A stretch of DNA of 54,152 bases from Gymnopus androsaceus JB14 (Eukaryota; Basidiomycota; Agaricomycetes; Agaricales; Omphalotaceae): NCBI GenBank assembly GCA_009733575.1, contig ML769788.1, positions 1 through 54,152 on the forward strand, given 5' to 3'. Position numbers and translations under genes: made by a program. Below, one piece after another: positions 45,520 to 54,152 of this stretch. The notes below the pieces were generated by a model, which saw only the letters and a program-made list of their open reading frames with translations, was not told the DNA's origin and did no database searches. Position 1 is the first letter of the stretch. Every line of letters starts with the position of its first letter.

Positions 45520-47954
45520 ATGGCTCTTGCAGTTCAATTTGCTGAAATCGTGGTTAATAACGCTGTAGACGCGTCTCAGGTTGTTGAGGAAGGTCCTGTA
45601 GCTCCTTCTCAATCAGTTCTTGCTCTTATCAGTACGTGCATCTTGCTTTTAAGTTCTCCTCACTAACTTTAACTTGGCTTTTTGCTTTAGACACCAACTC
45701 TATAGCTCCACGCCCGACTAACTATCGGCCTGCGGCAAGCTCCGTCGCTGAGTTTCTGGACAGCGCAGGTGCTTCCATTTGCCTTCGTGTTTGGAAAAAC
45801 TTGCTAATTTTTTTTTTTTTTTTTGCTGCGTGTGTGTTCATGTAGCGTCGAGGGAGAATGTTGACCCTGCTCTCCCCAAGACCTCACCTAGCGTGTGCCC
45901 ATCTGAGCCTGTCCTGGCTGCCTCCAAAAATGCAGGCTCCGCTGTAAAATCTACGCCTCAGCCAACTCCTGCAACTCGCAGTGCAGATGCACCTGCTGCC
46001 GGTGGTGTTTTGGACCCTTTGTCTCCGCCTGCTCGTCATTCCTCATCCGACGTCGCATCTTCGGGTGATAACTCGTCTACTGTGGGTTCTGCTCCGGTCG
46101 ATGGTCTCGATCCTTCGACTCCCTCTTCTACGCCTGCTGCTTCCTCTGGGCCATCCTCTGTTTTACCTAAGAGGAATAAAGGGCAGATGGGTTCGGAGGA
46201 GAAGAAGCAGGCTCGTGCGGCTGCTAAGGCCAAGTCTGAACGGCTTACCGAGGCTGTTAGAGATTACGTGGAAAAGATGGATGAGTTCGTTGAGAGCATT
46301 GCTACTGAACAGAACATTACTCCAGAGCGCATCCGTCAGTTGGCTGCCCAAGTTGCTACATTAAAGGGAAAGCGAGCCGTTAGCAACTGGAACGTTCTTG
46401 TCCATATTAAAAGCAAGGAGCTCAACGCCGGTAAGCCATCCGCTCTGTGTCAGTTTTGGTGGGCTAATGAGCACTTCTGTCTAGACTGTCCGAATGGCTC
46501 GAAGTCGCAGCTTGCGGAGATTCAAGATGCAGTTCATGAGGACGACGATTTGATGAATGCTCTTAACCACGACAAGAAACGCATGGCTGAATTGCGTAAG
46601 GAGTATGAGGACGATCATGCGGACAAGCAGAAGTCAATCATGCGAGTTTCTACTCGCTCTCCAGCATTGATCGTGAGTAACTCAATTAATGCTTGTCAAA
46701 GCCAGGTAGGCGTCATCTTGTTCACCCTGCGTTGCGCTCCAGGCTCATTATCTGTTGTAGATGGATTATCTTAACGATAGCACTGGCTCTTGGGGGTTTG
46801 GCGCAATCGTCCGCGCGTCTTATACCTCTTCTGTTCAATCTGGGTTTTTTGGCCGCGGGGACATTGATGGATTCATGCGAAAGTACTTCAACGTTAGCGT
46901 ACAGGAAATGGTGTGCCTCCTTGAAGATTATGCTTGCACGGTCACCACTAGTACGTCCTTCCACTGTCTTGCATTGTTATCAGCAACTAATGGCGCGATT
47001 TTAAGTGGGGAATAAAAAGGTTCCGTCGAACAAAATGCAATCGGTGACGGTTGAGTTGATTCTCAATGGTCTTCGTAAGTATTTCTTATGCTGCGCTTTC
47101 TGGGGAGTTTTGTTTCTAATATGATTTAAACAGGTGAAATTAGTAGGGTCAGCAACCTTACCATGAGCTATGCTCGCTATGATCAGGATATCCGGGCAGC
47201 TCATGGCGTAATGATTGAGGGGTGGCCGGACGCAATCGACTTTATTGCCCCGTCGAAGCTGAAGGTTGCGTTGCAGATCCAGACTTTGTACGATGCGTGG
47301 AGATCCGGCCAGGCTCATTGGAGGGTTATGACATTGGCTGAGAGAAGGGAAGTGAAGGAGGAGCTCGCTGAGCGTGAGCCGGTCATTAGGGCTAAACGCA
47401 GCGACGCTGGTGGCTCTCATAAGCGCAAGCGCAAACCTATCTCAGACGACGAGGATGGAGACCTGGACAAGGACAATGAGGACGACGACGAAGCAGAGTA
47501 TCGGCCAAAATCAAAGAAATCTCGTGCTAGTAGGAAGTCTGGGGCTTCAGAGGCTGATGATGGGGAGGCTCCGTCTACGAAGGGAAAGCGTTCTCTCAAG
47601 AAATCCAAGCCCGTTGCTTCCGAAGGGAATGCAAAATCTAATGCCGCCAACTCGAAGAAGGAACGTGCTCCGAAACGCAAGTCCGCCACGATCGATGATG
47701 ATGAAGATGCTGAACAGCCATCGAAGAAGAAGGGGAGCTCGAAGTCGAAGAAGGTGGTAGCCCCCGTCACGGCCAAGGAGCAGAAGCTGAGGAAGAAACG
47801 CAAATTCGCCCCAGGCTCGAAGCCAGCCATTGCGGAGGCGCAGTTTGCGGAGTCTCGTGCTCTGCTTGAGGAGATGCGTCGGGAAAAGGCTCAGAAGGAG
47901 GCTGCGAGCAATGATGAAGAAGAAGAGGAGGAGGATGATGAGTGGGACAAGTAG
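45520..47954 (+). CDS. KDZ-element protein, 680 aa, intact, function unknown
   Basis: Seven exons (45520-45631, 45691-45768, 45846-46430, 46485-46672, 46761-46950, 47006-47074, 47134-47954) sum to 681 codons with no internal stop. A Ser/Pro/Thr-rich N-terminal half is followed by Lys/Arg-rich KRNKGQMGSEEKKQARAAAK and a helical part (VRDYVEKMDEFVESIATEQN). The HMG-like segment SNWNVLVHIKSKELNAG is followed by STGSWGFGAIVRASY, GDIDGFMRKYFNV and MSYARYDQDIRAAHGVMIEG with GWPDAIDFIAPSKL. The last about 200 residues are a highly charged tail with many Lys/Arg/Ser clusters (likely nuclear localisation) ending EEEEEEDDEWDK. I recall this order (WNVxVH...GxxAF...MSYxxYD...GWP) from other mushroom transposon proteins of unknown role. 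A chromatin- or DNA-binding accessory protein is the best guess. Confidence 0.75.
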
Positions 47955-48156
47955 TTACCTTGCGCTGTATTGCTGTCGCACCGACGCTATCTTTTGTGCT
48001 ATCTTCTTGTCATCTGTACCTCTGCAACGTTGTAATGCTTTTTTGGTAATGGTTGCTACTCATATTTACTCTAGCTTAGTTGTAGTATTCCTGTATGTTG
48101 CGTGAAACTGGTTATATTAGCATTTTGTTACTAAGTACCTACAGTGCAGGCTTAGG

Positions 48157-48348
48157 CGCCTGTGTGATAAGCGCCTGTGGCGGTGTTCTGGGCGCTCCGA
48201 GGCCCCTTACTCCGAATTCCGGTCTTAAGATGTAAGACTTTATTCGGTTTTATTCATACCTGGGGATTCTCCCTTATTAACCTATATAAGACGCATAGTT
48301 TGCCCTCCCTACAGTCTTATATAGGCTATTAGTGGGGATTGGCAGGTG
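48157..48348. repeat. Right terminal inverted repeat of the KDZ element
   Basis: Complement of 39324-39515 over 192 bases. It ends GGCAGGTG at 48348, directly before the second CACCCGGC duplication copy (48349-48356). Confidence 0.93.
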
Positions 48349-50582
48349 CACCCGGCGATCCTTCTTTTCACCTTTGAAAGCAAGCAAAAGGTCATTGTCA
48401 CCTAAGCCTTCCCGAATACAAGGGTTGAGCAGCCAATGACTTGAGACAGAAGGTAGTGGTGTAGGTGAGGATGCACGCGAGAGATCAATGGATTCGTGCC
48501 AACTATCATTAATGTATGGGTTTGGAGTTTGGGACAATGCATCAATGATCATCAAGTCACCCAAGTAGTATAGTCCTGTCATTTCATCCTGGATCAGGTC
48601 AACTCCTGCTTGCCTCAGCAACTCCTGGCGTTCGTTAATCCACTGCAAACGAGTCTTGTCGGATTGTGCAAGTATCTCATTGAAATAGATATGACATTGT
48701 TGCATTTGGTGCTGGCATTCTTCGGCCTTCAATCTCTCCCTCCGCAGGTTATACGCCTCTTTTTCATCCTCCAAAGTATATTTCGGTACGTATCCTTCCT
48801 TAAAGTCATAATACGTAACGCCCTTATGTTGGGTCTTTGCGCGCTGTTTGCCCATGTAATTGTTGTGAGTGAATCAGTGGTTGTCGCAGCGGCGCAGAAC
48901 ATTGTAGTTGAACCACTCCCTCGGTGAATCTGTCATATTGGAAGTCTGGTACTCAATGAGAACTGCAATACCACTGATGCATTTCTCGTCCTGTTTGACT
49001 TCTTTGACCCATCCACGGTACCCCTTGCGCTGAAGACGACCAATTGGAGTGACCAGGATATCCTCCCAAGGAGATTTTCCCGTGAATTAGGGAAGACATG
49101 ACAGCCCAGGCTCTGCGGAACTAGAGACTGTATCCAATTCCTGACTCTGATTTAAAACCAGATTCAACGGGTTCGTAGGGATTGCTTGCTCATTGTTACC
49201 AATATGAAATTTAGCAAACGGCGGCCAGGGTATGAATGGAACAGCGATAGTGTTGAGGGATAGATTGTGAAGAGTGTTTGGATGCAAGGGGAGCGTTGTT
49301 ACGATTTTGGGGATCCAAATGTCCACAGTCCGGTTGCTAACGGCTACTACCAATCCTTGCTTTCCACATAAGGGGACGACTTCACTGTGAATCATGTTGA
49401 CAACAGTGTTCTCAACCGGAGTACGTGTGATCTCCTTGATAGGTCGAACTCCTGCTAACAACTGCACTGTATCACCTACTCACATCTTCTTTCGAAGAAA
49501 ATGGTAAGGAACGGCTCACTCTCTCTGGCCAACAAACTCAACCCTGCAGTACAAAGGGAGAATCTCCAGAAGTTTCCCTTCCCGTTGACTTGCGTCTTCA
49601 ATATTCAACTCGCAAAACACTTCTTGCGCAAATTCCAAAGCCAGAGTACCACCGTCAAACGGGATGGCTGCAACCTCTTCACTGCATTCAAAAGACCAGG
49701 AAGAGGGAGGTGGCATCCAAGTCTTAAGGATATCAGCACTGTCCACTTTGGAAAAGGACATCACAAGATTGTCGGGAAGCGTCTCCGCCAACTTCAGCAT
49801 GCTGATGTCTTGGACAGTCAGCGCGAGCCCACCACAAGTGGTTTGGCCCTGGAAAGTTACTCACTTGTGATTAATCTCCTGATGAGCACAGGTCTCCGGT
49901 TTGTTGCAGTGTTCAATGCACTCAACCTTCAGTTTGCATTTGAATTTATTGGCCAGCTGCAGAATTGTGCCGGCACCAACGAGGTGAACAGGAGAGGGGC
50001 GCCGAGAGGACTTCACCTTCTTCGGTGGTTCAGCTGCAGCTGACTCAGCGTTGGGTCTGAAGTTCAGAAGTCTAATCCTGGGGATGAACAAAACCATTCG
50101 CTCAGTTGAGTCAATCTCGCCATAGTCATCTTCAACAACAAGACCGTAATCTCCTTTATAACGACCTCTTGTGGCCATAACCCAAGCACCAACTTGGAAG
50201 GGATCAGCGTGACGTTCGTGAATCCAACCCTTATTCACATTTAAGCCAACGACAAGCTGATGCTTAGGGAACTGCAGAGTTGTGCTGTCCGCAATGAAGG
50301 GCACCTTGTAATGAGCGGCAGGATACAAAGATTCATGGTTCCATCCAGGATGGACGGTACGAGGAGTATTTGGATATATGAACCCGTCAATCATGCATAG
50401 ATAGCTGGCGAGAATATGATTTCCCGGGAGCATGCTTCGAGCCTGAATATAAACACCTCCAGGAAGTGCTGCCAGAGGCGTGTTTCGCAATATATCTCGG
50501 TTAACCTTGCCATTCTTGATGTCGTGGCAAATCTGTTCGACAATTTCAGCCTCTCAGCCTTTCTGTAAAGGCAAGTTAGCAA
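48349..50582 (-). pseudogene. NGN/KOW (Spt5-like) element protein, 5' part
   Basis: Spt5-like proteins combine an NGN domain with KOW motifs that bind the transcription machinery and RNA; mushroom transposons carry relatives. Read on the minus strand: EAEIVEQICHDIKNGKV, LAALPGGVYIQARS (end of an NGN-like fold), WIHERHADPFQVGAWV with a KOW motif MATRGRYKGDYGLVVEDDYG and VLFIPRIRLL, a Lys/Ser linker, then VTFQGQTTCGGLALTVQDIS. A second KOW-like part follows (VPLCGKQGLVVAVSNRTVDI), then PIGRLQRKGYRGWVKEV and the C-terminal region up to GEKKDRRV, where the inner KDZ element sits. In-frame TGAs at 50554-50556, 49861-49863 and 48874-48876 and a TAA near 49087 disable it. The 5' end is cut off near the palindromic element at 50672. 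It continues at 39323-38863. Confidence 0.75.
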
Positions 50583-50939
50583 GTGTACTCACAGTATACT
50601 GTTAAGCTTTTTCAAAAAATACTGATAAGTTGTTGTAGGTGTTTTGCAAAGAACTACGATAACTTCCGGAGGTCCGGAAAAAAGCCTGGTCAGCTGCCAG
50701 AGTCCGGTGAGGCGCTTAGGGCGCTTATTCAGCACCCCCGGCACCCCCGGCACTGTCCCAAAATGATGGAATACCATCAAATAGCATGATATCATGATTG
50801 AGGCATTGCTTTTGAAAAAGATGATGATAGCAGTGTATCGGGGCAATGCCCGCCCACTGGCATATACAGAGGCGGCCAAAAGATATTCCCCACGTGGGAA
50901 CAATATTCCTTGTTAAGCTGGGGAATGTCTTTGGCACTG

Positions 50940-51400
50940 TATGAATATGGTTAGGGTGGCACCAGATAAATATGGTTATGGTATCACTGTACATATATGG
51001 TTACAGTGGCACCATATGAATATGATTAGGGTGGCACCATGATTACAGTGGCACCAAATAAATATGGTTAGGGTGGCACCATGATGAAAGTGGCAGCAAA
51101 TAAATATGGGTAGAGTGGCACCATATTTACAGTGGCACCAGATGAATATGGTTAGGGTGGCACCATGATTAAAGTGGCACCAAATAAATATGGTTAGAGT
51201 GGCACCATATCAATATGGGTAGGGTGGCACTATTTACAGCTGCACCGTAAAAATATTGTTACAGTGGCCCCATATGAATATGGTTAGAGTGGCACCTTAT
51301 TTACAGCAGCACCATACGAATATAGCTAGGGTGGCACCATATTTGCAGTGGTGCATATGAATATGGTTACAGTGATACTGGATAAATATGGTTGCGGTGC
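50940..51400. repeat. Satellite array, plus orientation
   Basis: Over 20 irregular copies of ATATGGTTAGGGTGGCACCA and variants (GATTACAGTGGCACCA, AAATAAATATGGTTAGAG). Copy length varies between about 18 and 27 bases. This is the left half of the inverted array pair in the 3.2-kb element. Confidence 0.85.
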
Positions 51401-52864
51401 CACTGTATGCATTCCTAATACAGTTACTGTACTTCTATGTACAGAGGCAATGGTCATGGTCACAGAGGCCTCGTTGCATTGCACCATGATATCATGGTCA
51501 AATTTAGCCCTGTCACCTAACTTTCGACCATGACACACCCAAAAAAAGTCAAAATAAATCAAAATAAATAAATTTTATTGCATATGTCACGGCCACAACA
51601 TGTGACTGTTGCCTCTCTACATAGAAGTACAGTATGGTACTGCCATATAAATATGGTTATGGGCCAGCAACATGAATCTGGTTACAGTATCATTACTGCT
51701 TTTGACCAATCCTTCAATCAGAGTAAATTTATTCTCGAGGTTTTGGCATATTTTTTGTTATATTCTAATGTGTATTTTTCCGAACTCCATGAATAGTTGG
51801 TTGCAACAGTACAAGAGTACCCAGTCATGATGATACTATCTATATACTTATACTGAGTTATGAGTACTACAGTAATGTAGCCATACCATTCTAGTTGTAG
51901 CAGCACCATACCATAGAAGTAGGGCTGCTATTAACACAAGTCATATCATGCTTCTGTACCAGTATATCACACTACCTTTGAAGCTGTCCATGTACTTGTA
52001 TAAACCCAAGTCACCCAAACTACATCACACGAGTTACCTCTCTGAGCAAATAGTACACTGGTATACTCACATTGGTATTGTAGTACTAGTACTGTAATTG
52101 TCATAGTTCAGACATGTAGCCATATTCTATGTTACTGTTAGTGCATATACTGGTTATTCTTGTCTGTGGTACTGAGCTATACTCTACTAATAGTCTAATA
52201 CTATACATGAACCACATTTACATGGCCATTTGAGGATAACCACACTTATATGGTTAGGGTAATATGGAAGTACCCTAACCATATTTATGCAGCAGTACCA
52301 TAACAATATTGATACAGTAGTATATGAATATGGTCATGATGGTACTATCACTATAACATATCATCATGACTAGGTACTCTTGTACTATTACAACCAACTA
52401 TTCATGGATTTTTGGAAAAAAAAAAAAACACATAAGAATCTTACAAAAAATAATGTACCATTTCAAGCACTTTGGTTGGGGGTATGACCTGTGACCAGCT
52501 GAACGAATTTAGATTTGGTTGAGGATCAGTGGGACCTGTGACAGAATGAAAATTTTACAAAAATATCCTACCACTTTGGGTTAGGTGCATGAAGGGTGCA
52601 CACAAAAATTGAAAGAAATTTGTCACTTGCTGCTATGATACGGGACAACCATGACATTTCATTTTGTTGGGGGCCCCTGTGACCTGTGACCAACAAAGTG
52701 ATCAAAATGGTACAGTATGCCAAAACCTCGAGAAATTTAAATTCACTTTACTTATGGATTTTTGAGAGGTAAGACATAATTGGAATTGAACAGTTGGATG
52801 AAAGCAGTGATGATACTGTAACCATATTCATGTGGCTGGCCTATAAAAATATTTATAGGGCAGT

Positions 52865-53290
52865 ACCATAACTATATCTGGAATTTATACAGTGGCACCA
52901 CAACCGTATTTATCTGGTGTCACTGTAACCATATTCATATGCTGCCACTGTAACAATATTTATACAGTGCCACTGTAAATATGGTGCCATCCTAATTCAT
53001 AAAGTGCCACTGTAGTAATATTTATACAGTGCCACCCTAACCATGTTTATATGGTGCCACTGTAAATATGGTGCCACCCTAACCATACTTATTTGGTGCC
53101 ACTTTAATCATGGTGCCACCCTAACCATATTTGGTGCCACTGTAATCATGTGGCCACTCTAACCATATTCATATAGTGCCACTGTAACCATATATGTACA
53201 GTGATACCATAGCTATATTTATCTGGTGTCACCCTAACCATACTCATACAGTGCCATGGTCCACCATAACCATATATAGTATGGTGTTTT
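52865..53290. repeat. Satellite array, minus orientation
   Basis: Copies of TGGTGCCACCCTAACCATAT and ATGGTGCCACTGTAAATAT, the complement of the units at 50940-51400. Together the two arrays form the inner part of the 3.2-kb palindrome. Confidence 0.85.
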
Positions 53291-53839
53291 ATGAGTGTTT
53301 TCTGTTTTTTTTTTGTAAATATTATCTATTATTGGAATTTATTTGTCAAAGATACGGGATCATGTGATTGTGACACTCTCTGAATATTTTCCATATTTTT
53401 TGTCATTTTTCCAGGATTTTTCCGGCATTTATGGGGCCTAATTTCGATTTTTTATGCTAAGTTGGGTCTCAAGTCACATGACAAAAAAAATTCAGCTGGC
53501 GCAGGGCGCCCTTCTGCCCCCTGAATATTTTCACTATTTTTCATGATTTTTTCAGGAACATATAAGGCTTCCTGACGACTTTTTTTTTTTTTTTTGTGAA
53601 ATAAGCGCCGGAGGGCGGGAAAATAAGCGCCGGTGAGCGCGCTATGTATACCGGTGGGCGGGCATTGCCCCAATACACTGCTATCATCATCTTTTTCAAA
53701 AGCAATGCCTCAATCATGATATCATGCGATTTGATGGTATTCCATCATTTTGGAACAGTGCCGGGGGTGCCGGGGGTGCCGAATAAGCGCCCTAAGCGCC
53801 TCACCGGTCTCTGGCAGCTGACTGGGCTTTTTTCCGGAC

Positions 53840-54080
53840 TGTAACGCCCCCTAGTACTTACTCACATGTCATTATGTTATATTATGTCACTCATATATAA
53901 ACCATGTTATGTCACTTGTTTACCTTAGCTTAACCTTTACCCATACCGAATACTCTGACAATATCAGTCCAGTTGTGTTCATTTGGGTGATTCCAAGCTC
54001 TGACCTCACCGAGGTCTTATACTTTTTTGAACATCTCGCAATACTCATCGTATTTCAGTGTTCGCTGCTTGTGTTAAACA
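53840..54080 (+). mobile_element. Probable 5' LTR of a retrotransposon
   Basis: Starts TGTAACGCCCCC immediately after the outer end of the 3.2-kb element and ends GTTAAACA, giving TGT...ACA termini over 241 bases, the usual boundary of LTRs. Two bases later TGACATCAAAGC (54083-54094) resembles the initiator-methionine tRNA primer site TGGTATCAGAGC (9 of 12). The internal region and the second LTR lie beyond the window, so gypsy or copia type cannot be decided. Confidence 0.5.
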
Positions 54081-54152
54081 AGTGACATCAAAGCGTAACT
54101 TTGAATGATCGAAATTAAAACCTTAATTTTCAAAAGATCTATTCCCATGAAC

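Larger units (their letters stand above)
39324..48348. mobile_element. Complete 9,025-bp KDZ element with TET/JBP gene
   Basis: The borders are exact: 192-bp terminal inverted repeats starting CACCTGCCAATCCCCACTAA and a perfect 8-bp target duplication CACCCGGC (39316-39323 and 48349-48356). An 8-bp duplication agrees with what is reported for Zisupton-type elements. Contents in order: KDZ transposase (-), TET/JBP core (+), small basic protein (+), viroplasmin-like protein (-) and a 680-residue protein (+). It is inserted in the NGN/KOW gene of an older element. The transposase has an in-frame TGA and a missing N-terminal region, so it probably depends on a relative to move. Confidence 0.93.
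50672..53839. mobile_element. 3.2-kb palindromic non-autonomous element
   Basis: Inverted repeats of about 195 bp start GTCCGGAAAAAAGCC at 50672 and close with the complement at 53839. They share GGCACCCCCGGCACCCCCGG and GGGGCAATGCCCGCCCA. Arm differences such as TATCGGGG against TATTGGGG are CpG changes. Inside each arm follows an array of about 20-bp satellites in opposite orientation, so more than 600 bases at each end are inverted copies. The middle (51.4-52.8 kb) is AT-rich without a coding frame. I could not identify a target duplication: the left flank is the truncated NGN/KOW gene and the right flank an LTR. Confidence 0.75.

Noticed and set aside
47417..47830. A 137-codon minus-strand frame opposite the 680-residue gene
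   Set aside because: It mirrors the Lys/Glu/Asp-rich tail of the plus-strand gene, giving a Phe/Ser-rich product. Such antisense frames are codon-bias shadows.
49845..49863. An intron with donor GTGAGTAA in the NGN/KOW gene
   Set aside because: The only nearby acceptor would leave a 16-base intron. The frame continues in phase through the TGA, so a decayed CGA codon is the simpler reading.
50940..51400. Possible CRISPR array
   Set aside because: Units vary in length and sequence, there are no regular unique spacers or cas genes, and the organism is a eukaryote. It is a satellite.

Overview
The window looks like a transposon graveyard from a mushroom-forming basidiomycete (Agaricomycetes). 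The evidence is the gene content: a Plavaka-type transposase, two KDZ (Kyakuja-Dileera-Zisupton) transposases with a TET/JBP-like dioxygenase next to one of them, an NGN/KOW (Spt5-like) element protein, a viroplasmin/RNase H1 N-terminal-like protein and a phospholipase B, all with short (about 45-70 nt) GT-AG introns. I see no rRNA gene, no CRISPR array and no convincing intact tRNA. Almost every coding region belongs to a mobile element or is a broken copy of a host gene.

Layout. 0-2.4 kb: a dispersed repeat, then a chimera of two housekeeping gene pieces with introns kept (Hsp90 N-domain joined to the middle/C-terminal part of CCR4-NOT subunit Not3). 2.4-5.7 kb: CpG-poor, gene-free, ending in a 59-bp tandem repeat. 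5.7-15.8 kb: a decayed Plavaka-like element with the transposase (-), a small microexon gene (-), an uncharacterised element gene (+) and a DUF6532-like gene (+). Between them lie two families of short hairpins whose loops are conserved while their stems differ but still pair. 15.8-26.1 kb: CpG-poor, rich in foldback and TIR elements (MITEs). 26.4-29.0 kb: a damaged phospholipase B gene (-). 30.06-32.20 kb: a non-autonomous CACTA-type element (CACTA ends, 3-bp AGT duplication) with a nested foldback and a GC-rich island. 33.8-50.6 kb: an outer KDZ-type gene set, all on (-): NGN/KOW protein, a 247-residue protein and a CxC1-type KDZ transposase. Its NGN/KOW gene is split by a complete 9,025-bp inner KDZ element (39,324-48,348; 192-bp TIRs; perfect 8-bp CACCCGGC duplication). 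50.7-53.8 kb: a 3.2-kb palindromic element with inverted satellite arrays. 53.84 kb to the end: the start of an LTR retrotransposon.

How the parts fit. The inner KDZ element carries its transposase, a TET/JBP dioxygenase core, a 129-residue basic protein, a viroplasmin-like protein and a 680-residue protein. The last three have complete frames when spliced as described, so this is the youngest layer, although its transposase and TET/JBP genes have both lost their 5' parts at one junction. Older layers are decaying in a CpG-directed way. Repeat pairs and TIR pairs differ mainly by CG to TG/CA changes, and at least eight in-frame TGA codons sit where CGA (Arg) is the simplest ancestor. A methylation-linked mutation process acting on elements that themselves encode a TET/JBP enzyme is the unifying inference.
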